Below are positions 24,523-33,214 of a stretch of DNA of 36,471 bases, piece after piece. The position numbers and the translations under genes were made by a program. How positions within the stretch are numbered: the stretch's first letter is position 1; each line of letters begins with the position of its first letter. The notes beneath the pieces are model-generated. The model saw nothing but the letters and a program-made list of their open reading frames with translations. It made no database searches and had not been told where the DNA came from. Origin of the DNA: Phycisphaerae bacterium (GTDB taxonomy: Bacteria; Planctomycetota; Phycisphaerae; Phycisphaerales; SM1A02); NCBI GenBank assembly GCA_002722935.1, contig PBMX01000029.1, positions 1 to 36,471 of the forward strand, given 5' to 3'.

Positions 24523-25512
24523 ATGGAGCGGCGGTCCCCTGGAAATGCAACCAAGGATGGAACTACGATGCCGACTGCCACGACGCAGCGGGCACGGGGA
24601 GAAGCATCGCGACGAATAACGGCTGGTCATCGGGAATCGGGCACGGAAACGACTTCCGCCCCCTCCCGGCTGTCCGACCCCGCAGAGTTCGTGCATGCTC
24701 AGGACCGTGCCCAAGGAGCCACCCACGAAGATCGTGACTGGATCCATGAAACCTGGAGGGAGTACAAGAGGGAGCCGCAGGTTGAACTCCGTGAACGATT
24801 GATCGGGTTCTACATGAAAGTGCATGTACGACGAATCGCTGAACGGGTCAGGGCCTCCCTGCCCAGTCATGTCGATGTCGACGATCTCATGCAGCAGGGA
24901 TTCCTGGGTCTTCTCGATTCGATCGAACGCTTCGAACTTGATCGAGGTTTCAAATTCGAAACGTTCAGTTCGCTTCGGATCCGCGGATCGATGCGTGACT
25001 GGCTTCGGGCACAGGATCATCTTCCTCGCCTCATGCGAACCCGTGCGAGGCAGATCGCGGATGGCATCGAACGATTCAGGGTCGCACATGGCCGGGAACC
25101 GGAACCGGCGGAGCTCCAGGAGGTGCTCGGGCTGGAGAATGATGCATTTGAACAGTGCTTCGCGGACCGGACTGCGCCCATGGTCGTTACGCTCGGAAGC
25201 CTGAATGGAAATGGAAATGGTGGGGGTGATGATGATGATGGGAGTGCCATCGATGCTCTCAGGGATCATGTCGATGAAACACCCCTGCAGGCCGTCCAGC
25301 GAAAGGACATACAGCGATGGGTGACCCGCGATCTGGACAGTCGTGATCGGATGATCATCATTCTCTACTACTACGAAGCCATGACGATGCGGGAAATCGG
25401 GAAGGCGATCGGATGCAGTGAATCGAGGGTTTCACAACGACTTGATTCGATACTCCAGAGATTGCGAGCCCGGTTCACGGAGCCCCAAGTCGCCATGGAA
25501 ATGGCCGGTTGA
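24523..25512 (+). CDS. fliA: FliA/WhiG-type sigma factor
   Basis: Sigma-70 family group 3 sigma factor that directs polymerase to flagellar-type promoters. Region 2 is clear: VDVDDLMQQGFLGLLDSIERFELDRG and KFETFSSLRIRGSMRDWLR (about 125-170); region 3 follows with LMRTRARQIADGIERF and REPEPAELQEVLGL; region 4 has RDRMIIILYYYEAMTMREIGKAIGCSESRVSQRL. Between regions 3 and 4 there is an unusual low-complexity linker with GNGNGGGDDDDGS. The first 70 residues are an extra polar extension. The ATG at 24523 and another at 24568 (preceded by AAGGA) are both possible starts. A FlgM-like gene lies upstream at 19613. No other flagellar genes here. Confidence 0.85.
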   Translation: MERRSPGNATKDGTTMPTATTQRARGEASRRITAGHRESGTETTSAPSRLSDPAEFVHAQDRAQGATHEDRDWIHETWREYKREPQVELRERLIGFYMKVHVRRIAERVRASLPSHVDVDDLMQQGFLGLLDSIERFELDRGFKFETFSSLRIRGSMRDWLRAQDHLPRLMRTRARQIADGIERFRVAHGREPEPAELQEVLGLENDAFEQCFADRTAPMVVTLGSLNGNGNGGGDDDDGSAIDALRDHVDETPLQAVQRKDIQRWVTRDLDSRDRMIIILYYYEAMTMREIGKAIGCSESRVSQRLDSILQRLRARFTEPQVAMEMAG

Positions 25513-25910
25513 AACTGGACGGACGTCCACGTGCACTCCGGTGGACTCCCTCGAAGATAGCCATGTCCTGCCTTCACCCCGAGAGTCGCTCTGCCCAAAG
25601 GGCTCCATTGGACCCCAGGCAGGCGTTCTCGACGGGTCAACCAACCCCTGGAGAGAAGATTGATCAGGGCCGGGGAACCTTCGCCTCACCCCACTGAATG
25701 CCCGAAGAAGCCCCCTGAAGGCCTGTCCGAGGAAACCTGGCTTCCGGAGGGGAATCATGGGCAGGCATTCCTCCTGCAATTAGGCCGCTTTGCTTGCCCG
25801 CCCTGCGTGAATTGGGTACCGTGATCCGTTCCATGCCATGTCGTGCAAGCGACTGAAGAAGGCACTCGAATCACCATTCGGCGCACGGAAAGAAGAACGG
25901 AGCCCCCCAG
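25513..25910. other. Intergenic region with a weak hairpin, no gene seen
   Basis: A 398-base gap. Just after the sigma factor, GTCCAC (25525-25530) pairs with GTGGAC (25541-25546) around a 10-base loop, perhaps a weak terminator. A second weak stem GCAGG/CCTGC occurs near 25765. Short ORFs on both strands lack support. The promoter for the next gene should lie in the last 100 bases. Confidence 0.45.
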
Positions 25911-26882
25911 ATGGACAAGATGTTCTACACCCTCCAGGAAGTCTGTGAAAAACTCGGCAAGACCGAGGATGAAGTCCGGGAGATGGTCAGCAGCGGGCAA
26001 CTCCAGGAGTTTCGTGACAAGGAAGAACTCGTCTTCCGAGTGGAACAGATCAATCTCCTGACGGGCGTCGACGAGGAATCCGGAGACGTCATCGTGGACC
26101 TTTCCGGAGCGTCGGGATTCGATGGCAGTGGCATGGACCTTACCGGTGACCTGGGAAGCGAAATCGGCCTCTCAACCGCTGGTGATGCAAGCGCCGGTAC
26201 CCCCGTGCCGACACCCGCCCCGTCACCGACCGGTGGAGAATCCGAATTTGGCGGTGCTTCCAGTGAACTGGGGCTCACGGGTGGAAGCGGCCTTGACCTT
26301 GGCGATACCGGGAGCGCTGCCGGGCTCTCCGCGTTCGATACCGGGGCCGACATGGCCGGTGGAGAGGATGACGCCGCCGAGACCCGTGTTGGTGACGGTG
26401 TCGACGACGACCTGACACTTGAAACGGTCGGCTCAGGTTCGGGCCTCCTTGACCTGACGAGGGAATCGGATGACACCTCGCTCGGAGCTGAACTGCTTGA
26501 AGAGGTCTACTCGAGCGACGAAGACCAGTTCGACATTCCCGCCAACGCTTCCGGGCTTTTCGAAGCCTCGGCTCCGGATGACACGGCTGTTGCAGGCACA
26601 TCAGCGCCCGCACCGGGTCGCCCGATGCCGACGGCAGCCGGCTCCTTCATGATGCAGGAAACCTATGACGGTGCAGGGTCCGGCCTCGGTGTCGGTGCAG
26701 CCATCGGGGGCATCGTGGCTCTCGTCGTATTGCTGATCATCCTGACCGTCCAGGTCAGCGGAACGACTTCCGCTCTTGCAATCACGATTGCCGAGGGACT
26801 CTGGATGTGGACAGGTGGCCTTGCTGGTGTCGCCATCCTCGCGATCCTCGCTGGCATGTTCATCGGCCGCGCCTCCGAGTAA
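25911..26882 (+). CDS. Membrane protein with N-terminal helix-turn-helix domain
   Basis: 323 residues. The first 50 form an excisionase/MerR-like winged helix (MDKMFYTLQEVCEKLGKTE, then MVSSGQLQEFRDKEELVFRVEQINLL), normally a DNA-binding unit. A long Gly/Ser/Asp-rich linker (about 55-175) follows, then a conserved-looking block LLDLTRESDDTSLGAELLEE (179-198), and two C-terminal membrane helices (about 260-282 and 297-320). I remember such proteins from planctomycetes, with the same LTRESDDTSLGAELL block. GGAG lies 8 bases before the ATG. It is followed 18 bases later by the phosphatidylserine decarboxylase gene. A membrane-held regulator or an adaptor is conceivable. Confidence 0.78.
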   Translation: MDKMFYTLQEVCEKLGKTEDEVREMVSSGQLQEFRDKEELVFRVEQINLLTGVDEESGDVIVDLSGASGFDGSGMDLTGDLGSEIGLSTAGDASAGTPVPTPAPSPTGGESEFGGASSELGLTGGSGLDLGDTGSAAGLSAFDTGADMAGGEDDAAETRVGDGVDDDLTLETVGSGSGLLDLTRESDDTSLGAELLEEVYSSDEDQFDIPANASGLFEASAPDDTAVAGTSAPAPGRPMPTAAGSFMMQETYDGAGSGLGVGAAIGGIVALVVLLIILTVQVSGTTSALAITIAEGLWMWTGGLAGVAILAILAGMFIGRASE

Positions 26883-26900
26883 GCAGCCGCCGAGGGCAGC

Positions 26901-27587
26901 ATGCCTCTGACCTTCTATGGAATACGAGAATGGGGAATCGCCACGGTCCTGGCGATCCCACTGGTATCACTCTTCCTTGCCGGGGACTGGCTTCCGTTTC
27001 CGGGCTGGATGATCGCCGGACCGGCTGCACTGGGCTGGTTCGTCATTGCGGCATTTTTCCGGGATCCGATTCGTCGCATCCCCACGGGGCTGGATCCAGG
27101 AAGCATGTTGTCACCCGCTGATGGTGTCATCTCCGCCATTGAACATGTCGAGAGCCATGAGGCGACCGATGGAGAACCGGCCATCGTGCTCCGCATCTTC
27201 CTGAGCGTGCTGAATGTGCACATCAATCGCGCCCCGTGCGATGCCACGGTGATCGGGACGATCTACAGGAAGGGAATGTTCCTCAACGCCCAGACGCCCG
27301 AATCAGCGAAGGTCAACGAGTCGAACGTCATCCTGCTGAAGTCGCCGGCGGGAGAATCCTTCGGCATGAGACAGGTGTCGGGCATGATCGCCCGCTGCAT
27401 CGTCTGCCCGCTTTCAAAGGGGGATCGACTGATCCAGGGGCACAAGTGGGGAATGATCAAGTTCGGTTCGACAACCGAACTGATTCTCCCTCGACCGGAA
27501 GAGGTGCAGGTCCGTGTGTCTGTCGGGGACAAGGTGAAGGGTGGAAAGACGATCATCGCGACCCTGCCGGGCTTCGGTACCGGGTGA
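26901..27587 (+). CDS. psd: Phosphatidylserine decarboxylase, short type
   Basis: Makes phosphatidylethanolamine from phosphatidylserine at the inner membrane, using a pyruvoyl group created by self-cleavage. 228 residues, the short form related to archaetidylserine decarboxylases. Two hydrophobic segments (12-28 and 36-52) anchor the N-terminus. The catalytic parts are present: Asp74 in SPADG, His107 in LNVHINR, and the cleavage site Gly189-Ser190 in KFGST (LGST in other members). GAGG lies about 8 bases before the ATG. The phosphatidylserine synthase gene that often accompanies it is absent; instead the upstream HTH-membrane gene is 18 bases away. Confidence 0.93.
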   Translation: MPLTFYGIREWGIATVLAIPLVSLFLAGDWLPFPGWMIAGPAALGWFVIAAFFRDPIRRIPTGLDPGSMLSPADGVISAIEHVESHEATDGEPAIVLRIFLSVLNVHINRAPCDATVIGTIYRKGMFLNAQTPESAKVNESNVILLKSPAGESFGMRQVSGMIARCIVCPLSKGDRLIQGHKWGMIKFGSTTELILPRPEEVQVRVSVGDKVKGGKTIIATLPGFGTG

Positions 27588-27610
27588 TTCTCCATTCGGT
27601 TCGACCTTGT

Positions 27611-27624
27611 GACCATCGATGGTC
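27611..27624. repeat. 14-bp perfect palindrome after psd
   Basis: GACCATCGATGGTC is self-complementary over 14 bp, 24 bases after the psd stop. It may be an operator for the following small gene or a remnant; there is no U-tract. Confidence 0.4.
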
Positions 27625-27636
27625 GATATGGTCCCC

Positions 27637-27903
27637 ATGAGCCTGTTGCCAACCTCCATGACGACGTCCTTGATCCAGGCTGCTCAGGCCAGGATCGTCG
27701 CATTTCGCAGAAAGAACCGATCCGGGCCCGGAACCCCGGGAACGAATCAAGATGTCGAGCAGGTTCATCCCGGCATCGACCAGGTCGACCTCGCAGAGGC
27801 AAGTCAGAAACTTGTGGGGGACACGACTGCCTCCCGGCAGAAGGGCTCGCCCGGGGCAGGCGCTGAGAGACCTCCATTGAGACATGTCGACCTGAAGGCC
27901 TGA
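27637..27903 (+). CDS. Possible small protein between psd and metG
   Basis: A frame from the ATG at 27637 (another ATG at 27619) gives 88 residues. The start LLPTSMTTSLIQAAQARIVAFR resembles a small planctomycete protein I remember beginning LVQAAQAQQVASKARDRE, which supports it being real. The stop at 27903 lies one base from the end of metG, a compact convergent arrangement. No Shine-Dalgarno; the surrounding 317-base gap has no other gene. Confidence 0.45.
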   Translation: MSLLPTSMTTSLIQAAQARIVAFRRKNRSGPGTPGTNQDVEQVHPGIDQVDLAEASQKLVGDTTASRQKGSPGAGAERPPLRHVDLKA

Positions 27904-27904
27904 A

Positions 27905-29470
27905 TCAGTCGGTGGAGTCGTCGAGTTCCAGTCGAGGGAAGAGGGCGACCTTCTCGATCTTCGTCCCTGCCGCAAGTCCTCCCCAGTTCATGCTCGCCTG
28001 GAGATTCCCTCTCCCTGGATCGATGTCCAGGTTCCAGGAGGACCACAACGCCTCCATCCGTTCGGGAATCGCTGCCGCTAGAAGGCAGGAGGCGATTCGA
28101 AGCGCCTCTGCACACCTGTAGAGGATCCCTCCGACCTCCGGCATCGAATCGGGGTTCTTCGCGAGCTTGAAGGGTTCCTTCTCGTTGATGTACACGTCGA
28201 CCCGGCGAATGATCGCCATCGCCTGCTCGCACGAGTCGACGAGATCGAACTCTTCCATGGATGCGATGCATGCTTCGACATGAACAGCCGTCGACTCGGG
28301 CCATCCGTCCGACGAAGGGTCTGGATCCGCCGGTGCAAGTCCATCGAAATACTTTCCGATCATGGCCGACACCCTGCTGGTGCAGTTGCCGATTGTGTTG
28401 ACCAGGTCCGTCGTGTAGACGTCATGGAAATGTTGTCGAGAGAAGTCCGCATCGGTCGCTCCCAACGGACCCTGGGTCACCAGGTACCAGCGAAGTGCAT
28501 CGCCCCCGTACCTGTTGCAGTACCCCTCAAGCGACTCGAGGTCGATGAAGTTGCCCAGTGACTTGGACATCTTCTGCCCCTCGCTGATCCAGAAGGAATG
28601 CGCGTAGATGCAGCGGGGCAGGGGAAGGTCGAGCGCCATGAGGACCGCAGGCCAGATGACCGAGTGGAACCAGAGGATCTCCTTGCCGACGATGTGGTAA
28701 TCGGCCGGCCAGAAACGGCTCCTGTTCTCCTCGGGTTCCTCCTCCAGGCCCAGGCCCAGTGCCGTGACGTAGTTGAAGAGCGCATCGATCCAGACATAGA
28801 TGACGTGCTCCTCGTTTCCGGGAACGGGGATGCCCCATGAGAAGTTCGTACGGCTGATCGGAACGTCGTTGAGACCCTCCCTGAGCCTCCCGAGCATTTC
28901 ATTTCGACGAGCCTGGGGTCGAACGAAATCGGGCTGTTCTTCGTACAACTCTTCGATGCGATCCTGGAAGGAACTGAGTCGGAAGTAGTAGTTCTGTTCG
29001 GTCGCGCGAACAAGGTCCTGTCCGCTGATCGGGGACTTGTACTCGAGTTCGCGAGCCTTCGTCTCGGTGTAGTACTCCTCCTGGCCCTTGTCATACCATC
29101 CCTCGAACTCCCCGAGGTAGATCGCATCTCGATCGATCAGTCGCTGCACGAAGAACTGGACCTGCTGCTCGTGATGCGCATCCGTCGTCCGGATGAAGTC
29201 GTCATTGGAGATCGAGAAGAGGTCCAGTACATCCCGGAACACGGCGGAGTTTCTGTCCGCCAGTTCGGAAGGGGATATTCCCTGCTCGCGGGCCGAGGTC
29301 TCCACCTTCTGGCCGTGCTCATCCGTCCCGGTCAGGAAGAAGACGTCCCGTCCCAGAAACCGTTCGAATCTGGCGTATACATCGCAGACGGTGCTCGTAT
29401 AGACATGCCCGATGTGCGGATGCGCATTGACGTAGTAGATTGGAGTCGTAATGGAGCGGGTTTCTGCCAC
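27905..29470 (-). CDS. metG: Methionyl-tRNA synthetase
   Basis: Class I synthetase charging tRNA-Met. 521 residues from a GTG at 29470. The signature HIGH is at 19-22 and KMSKS at 300-304. The connective region has WYDKGQEEYYTE and no zinc-binding Cys set, so it is the zinc-free short form, and it has no C-terminal EMAP/Arc1p-like RNA-binding extension. The GTG has no Shine-Dalgarno; a good promoter (TTGGAA, 16 bases, TATACT) ends 8 bases before it, so the mRNA is probably leaderless. It diverges from a TPR protein gene. Confidence 0.97.
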   Translation of the reverse strand: MAETRSITTPIYYVNAHPHIGHVYTSTVCDVYARFERFLGRDVFFLTGTDEHGQKVETSAREQGISPSELADRNSAVFRDVLDLFSISNDDFIRTTDAHHEQQVQFFVQRLIDRDAIYLGEFEGWYDKGQEEYYTETKARELEYKSPISGQDLVRATEQNYYFRLSSFQDRIEELYEEQPDFVRPQARRNEMLGRLREGLNDVPISRTNFSWGIPVPGNEEHVIYVWIDALFNYVTALGLGLEEEPEENRSRFWPADYHIVGKEILWFHSVIWPAVLMALDLPLPRCIYAHSFWISEGQKMSKSLGNFIDLESLEGYCNRYGGDALRWYLVTQGPLGATDADFSRQHFHDVYTTDLVNTIGNCTSRVSAMIGKYFDGLAPADPDPSSDGWPESTAVHVEACIASMEEFDLVDSCEQAMAIIRRVDVYINEKEPFKLAKNPDSMPEVGGILYRCAEALRIASCLLAAAIPERMEALWSSWNLDIDPGRGNLQASMNWGGLAAGTKIEKVALFPRLELDDSTD

Positions 29471-29478
29471 GGAGCGGC

Positions 29479-29506
29479 AGTATAGCCGTCAGGAACGAAG
29501 TTCCAA
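29479..29506 (-). promoter_or_regulatory. Promoter of metG with inverted repeat, probably leaderless
   Basis: On the minus strand, TTGGAA (29506-29501), a 16-base spacer and TATACT (29484-29479), which ends 8 bases before the GTG. A perfect inverted repeat GGAAC-GAA-GTTCC (29492-29504) covers the spacer and part of the -35, a suitable operator position. Confidence 0.6.
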
Positions 29507-29614
29507 GAAGCGATGGACGATGCGACGACTGCATGAAATCGCCTGATTGAGCCGATTTCGAGTCTTTGGCCCCGCTACCATGGATGAAGGCCCCGGCGAC
29601 AGGAGACCATGTTG

Positions 29615-31510
29615 ATGGCAATGAAATCGATCCTTCTGAGCCTTTCGATAGTGACGCTGCTCGCATCAGAAGCGCAGGGGCAGGATGCTCTTGGAGACGG
29701 CCACGCACTGGATGCGAACCTCAGTACACGTGGCACCAGGAATACGATGACCAGCCGAAGTGCCTCTGAAGAGGGACGTTTCACCATCGGGCAGAATCCC
29801 CTGGCCGGACGTGGTTACCACAACGCCGTTGGATACAACTCGAACAGCGATTTCCAGAGAGCGAACAACGAGATGGCGATGTACGCCGACTCGCTCTACA
29901 ACAATCCCTGGTACTGGGAGCACATCGGCAGCCTGTCCACCAGCCTCATCACCAGTGGTGGCAGCGGTGGCCTTGGACGAGCGGCGGCGGATGCCGGTGG
30001 TGGGTACTACAACCCGTTCTTCTGGAATGCCAACGCGGAGAATCCATCGTCTTCACGAGTGAACGTCGGCAGGCGCATCGGGGATTTCGGCCACTATGAA
30101 TCCGAGGATGGGCTGCCCAAGGAAGCGGCACCGGGCGGTATCGACAACCTCATGGACAGGCAAATGACCCGACCGGTCGTCTACGGCATCGGGCAGCCGA
30201 GCAAGTTCCTTCGTGACGATCGTCGAAGCAGCGTTCTCCGGAGCATGTACGACCTCCGGGATCTGAATACGGATCCGGATTACATCGGAGTCGGAGTCAG
30301 TTCAGGCGATGTTCCTGTTCGGTATGCCGCTTCACCTCTGACCGGTGTGACACCCCAGAACTACTCGACTTCCCACACGGACCTCGGACTTACCTCGCTG
30401 GACACCGCACGAATCCAGGAGGACTTCAGGTACGGAAGGGAATTCGATCCGATTGGCAAGGCCTATCGTCCCGATCTGGAAGGATCATTGGGCTATGCGG
30501 CACGGATCACGAATGAAGCCGACGGAACGAGGCTCGAGGACAGGACTGATGCCACACTGGACGACCTTCTCGGCGTCGTAGCCACCCGGTACCAGGAAAC
30601 ACTCGGGAGCAGCAATGCCCCCGATGCCACCATGCTTGAGAACGAATACAGGAACGTCCTCAACAGGGTTGCCGCCGGTTATGGTGAAAGTGAAGTCGGC
30701 ATGGGCGAGGAGCCTGTAGGCATCGCGGGGATTCCGGATCCAGCCGGCCAGACCGGTTTCGACGGGGAACTCGATCTGCCCTCCGAACCACCGACTCCAC
30801 CGACCATCGATTCTCCACCACAACTCGAAACAGGCGAGTTGACCGCCCCCGAACAGACCCCGATGCCTCTTGACCGCTTCGGACTCATCCTTCGGCATGG
30901 TCAACAGGTCAGCAGTCTCGCGAATGATGATGGAACTCGTCGCTCGGAGCTGATTCTCGATGCACAGGAGAAGATGGCGGATGGCGAATACCTCTGGGCC
31001 GAAAGACGGTTCAACCGGGCACTGCGGCTGACACCGGGCCACCCCCTTGCAACGGCAGGCCTCGCACATGCCCAACTTGGCGGGGGTCTGTATCTGTCGT
31101 CCGCATTGACCCTGCAGAGTCTCATGGGGTTCCAGCCTGAAATGATCGATGTGGTCTACAGCGAGTCCCTCCTTCCAAGGTCCGAAGACATGGACCGGAT
31201 CATCACCGAACTCAACAATCGCATGACGGGCGACTTCGATCAGGATCGCTATGGATTTCTCTTCGCCTACATCGGTCACCAGTTGGATAACCCGATGATG
31301 ATCGAGCGTGGACTCAAGGAAATGAAGAAGAACGATGAGAACGAAGCCTTCGTCGAACTCCTCCAATCCATCTGGCTTCCGGGCGAAGAGCCGGAGTCGA
31401 TCCCGAATGAACCCACGCCGGAACCTCGCATCGACGTTGAAGCCGATGTCGACGATGTGATCCAGGAACCGGTTCCCGCCACCCCGGACGAAGACCCGGG
31501 AGCTCCCTGA
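29615..31510 (+). CDS. Secreted protein with TPR-like repeats
   Basis: 631 residues from the ATG at 29615, chosen because AGGAG (29601-29605) is 9 bases upstream; ATGs at 29609 and 29621 are in frame. A signal peptide (hydrophobic 5-17, EAQGQ following) exports it. The first 350 residues are Gly/Asn/Tyr-rich and disordered in appearance, with WYWEH and YYNPFFWN patches; a Pro-rich stretch (about 375-410) leads into a helical domain (about 430-600) with TPR-like pattern (AQEKMADGEYLWAERRFNRAL, LTPGHPLATAGLAHAQL). The tail is acidic and Pro-rich. Possibly an envelope scaffold; not a recognised family. Confidence 0.72.
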   Translation: MAMKSILLSLSIVTLLASEAQGQDALGDGHALDANLSTRGTRNTMTSRSASEEGRFTIGQNPLAGRGYHNAVGYNSNSDFQRANNEMAMYADSLYNNPWYWEHIGSLSTSLITSGGSGGLGRAAADAGGGYYNPFFWNANAENPSSSRVNVGRRIGDFGHYESEDGLPKEAAPGGIDNLMDRQMTRPVVYGIGQPSKFLRDDRRSSVLRSMYDLRDLNTDPDYIGVGVSSGDVPVRYAASPLTGVTPQNYSTSHTDLGLTSLDTARIQEDFRYGREFDPIGKAYRPDLEGSLGYAARITNEADGTRLEDRTDATLDDLLGVVATRYQETLGSSNAPDATMLENEYRNVLNRVAAGYGESEVGMGEEPVGIAGIPDPAGQTGFDGELDLPSEPPTPPTIDSPPQLETGELTAPEQTPMPLDRFGLILRHGQQVSSLANDDGTRRSELILDAQEKMADGEYLWAERRFNRALRLTPGHPLATAGLAHAQLGGGLYLSSALTLQSLMGFQPEMIDVVYSESLLPRSEDMDRIITELNNRMTGDFDQDRYGFLFAYIGHQLDNPMMIERGLKEMKKNDENEAFVELLQSIWLPGEEPESIPNEPTPEPRIDVEADVDDVIQEPVPATPDEDPGAP

Positions 31511-31512
31511 GT

Positions 31513-32469
31513 TCAGCAGGAGTTCGCGGCAAGGCGCGCCACGAACAGTCCCGGTCCGCTTGCGGCCATGTCCGTCCTCAGGCGGTGGAGGTGGACGCCA
31601 TCGCATCCACAGGCAGCAGCCCAGGATTCGACCACCTCACTGGAAAATCCCAGGTGCACGTGACCCATCGAATCGCGGTACATCTCGCGATCATGCTTCA
31701 CCATGTCGATGATGATCACCGGCCCCCCGGGCTTGACGATTCGAATCGCCTCCCGGATTACGAGCAGCGGATCCTCGACGTGATGAAGAACGAGAGATAT
31801 CAGAGCCGCATTGACGGATGCATCCTTCAGCGGCAGGTCGACGAGATCGGCCCGGTGATACCTGATGTGCCCATGGGACTGCAATCGACTTGCGGCTGCA
31901 TCGAGCATGCCCTGTTCACGATCGATGGCCTCGATACCCGACACCCATGGCGCAAGCTCTTCCGCGGAAGTGCCCGTTCCACAGCCGAGATCCGCGACGA
32001 CCCACCCCGGATCGAGCAGGGAGAGCATCGGCTGAAGCCTGATCGACGATCCGAACAGGTCGTCCCTGAGTTCCGCCCACTCGCCGCCCAGCGTCCCGAA
32101 GAACTTCCGGCTGTCGATGCTCCGGTTCGAGATGATCTCCTTGGCCCTCCGGGTGTCCTCCTCGCATTGGGGATCTCGAAGGCACTCGGCTTCAGCCAGG
32201 GACCAGAGCATGCATGCCTTCTCATCAAGGCCCGAGGATGATCTCCTGTAGAGGCTCGCCGTTCCCTCGCTGCGACGAACGACCCAGCCGGAATCAAGCA
32301 GCCTCTTGAGGTGCCTGGATACCGTTGATTGAGGGAGTTGGAGTGCACTGGACAACTCTCCGACACTCAACTCCTGGCCGTCAAGAACAAAGAGGAGGCG
32401 AAGCCGTGCGGCGTCCGTAAGCGGATCAAGCCACTGCAACAGGCTGCGGCCACCCACGACTTCGCTCAC
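31513..32469 (-). CDS. ArsR-type regulator fused to a SAM-dependent methyltransferase
   Basis: 318 residues from a GTG at 32469. The first 90 or so form an ArsR winged helix (DAARLRLLFVLDGQELSVGELSSALQLPQSTVSRHLKRLLDSG), and from about 140 a class I methyltransferase begins, with ADLGCGTGTSAEEL (159-172), the acidic EAIDREQGMLDAA loop and a C-terminal PGGPVIIIDMVKH. The fusion is known in bacteria near methionine-cycle genes, where it may sense or use S-adenosyl compounds. Its start overlaps the stop of the TPR lipoprotein gene by four bases (GTGA), indicating coupling. Confidence 0.88.
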   Translation of the reverse strand: MSEVVGGRSLLQWLDPLTDAARLRLLFVLDGQELSVGELSSALQLPQSTVSRHLKRLLDSGWVVRRSEGTASLYRRSSSGLDEKACMLWSLAEAECLRDPQCEEDTRRAKEIISNRSIDSRKFFGTLGGEWAELRDDLFGSSIRLQPMLSLLDPGWVVADLGCGTGTSAEELAPWVSGIEAIDREQGMLDAAASRLQSHGHIRYHRADLVDLPLKDASVNAALISLVLHHVEDPLLVIREAIRIVKPGGPVIIIDMVKHDREMYRDSMGHVHLGFSSEVVESWAAACGCDGVHLHRLRTDMAASGPGLFVARLAANSC

Positions 32470-33134
32470 CGAGTATCACTCGAAGGCATCGCCAGGGTCG
32501 GACCGGGAATGACGCCATAGGAACGAAGGCGTTCCTGCACGAGGGCATTCGACGGATCCACTTCCCATCCGGTACGAAGGTATCGCTTCGCCGCATCGAG
32601 ATCACCCATCTGCTCCGACATCGTTGCTGCACGGAGGTAGGGATCCACGGATGAGGCATCATCGATCACCATCGCCTTTGCGACGAACTCACGTGCGGAG
32701 TCGGGGTCATTCGTCATCAATGCATACTCGCCGAGAAGCAGCCAGTCGCTGGATTCCTTTCTCGCCTCGGCACGGTCCCCGAGGAACCTGAAGAGCGAGT
32801 TGTAGTCCTTCTGCTGGTACATGGTCTCGGCGAGATCAAGGGCGATCTGGCGATTGGACGGTTTCAGGGTATGCGCAACCTCCAGCGCCTGCCTCGCCTC
32901 CGAGAGCTCCCCGGTATGCATCGCGCTCAAGCCGTACCCGTACTGGTACCTCCAGTCACTGGGGTACTTTGCGACGAGTTGTTCGTAGAGATGTTCCGCC
33001 TCCGACCAGCGGCCCTGCCAGACGGCTGTATTCGCCTGGTCTCGCATGGTCATCGTGGTGGATGCGGTTTCACACCCGAGCATTGCCCCTGCCAGAAGGG
33101 CTACCAGTACACCTTGAGATATCGTGTTCGCCAT
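32466..33134 (-). CDS. TPR lipoprotein
   Basis: 222 residues with a signal ending in a lipobox LGC (Cys21; LLAGAMLGC) and about four TPR-like units (AVWQGRWSEAEHLYEQLVAKYP, then SAMHTGELSEARQALEV, and later DLDAAKRYLRTGWEVDPSN). GGGAG lies 8 bases before the ATG at 33134. Translationally coupled to the downstream ArsR-methyltransferase. Expected in the periplasm or on a membrane surface; role unknown. Confidence 0.82.
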   Translation of the reverse strand: MANTISQGVLVALLAGAMLGCETASTTMTMRDQANTAVWQGRWSEAEHLYEQLVAKYPSDWRYQYGYGLSAMHTGELSEARQALEVAHTLKPSNRQIALDLAETMYQQKDYNSLFRFLGDRAEARKESSDWLLLGEYALMTNDPDSAREFVAKAMVIDDASSVDPYLRAATMSEQMGDLDAAKRYLRTGWEVDPSNALVQERLRSYGVIPGPTLAMPSSDTR

Positions 33135-33214
33135 GTCGCTGCACTCCCTTGCTGCGTTGCGTCACCCCATCATACGAAACAGATCGAGGCAGGACCAGCG
33201 AGTAGCATGCTTTC

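Noticed and set aside
25432-25779. 115-residue minus-strand frame after the sigma factor
   Set aside because: It partly overlaps the sigma gene in antisense and resembles nothing; no ribosome site.
30485-31606. 373-residue minus-strand frame over the TPR protein gene
   Set aside because: Shadow of the plus-strand gene, which has a signal peptide and ribosome site.
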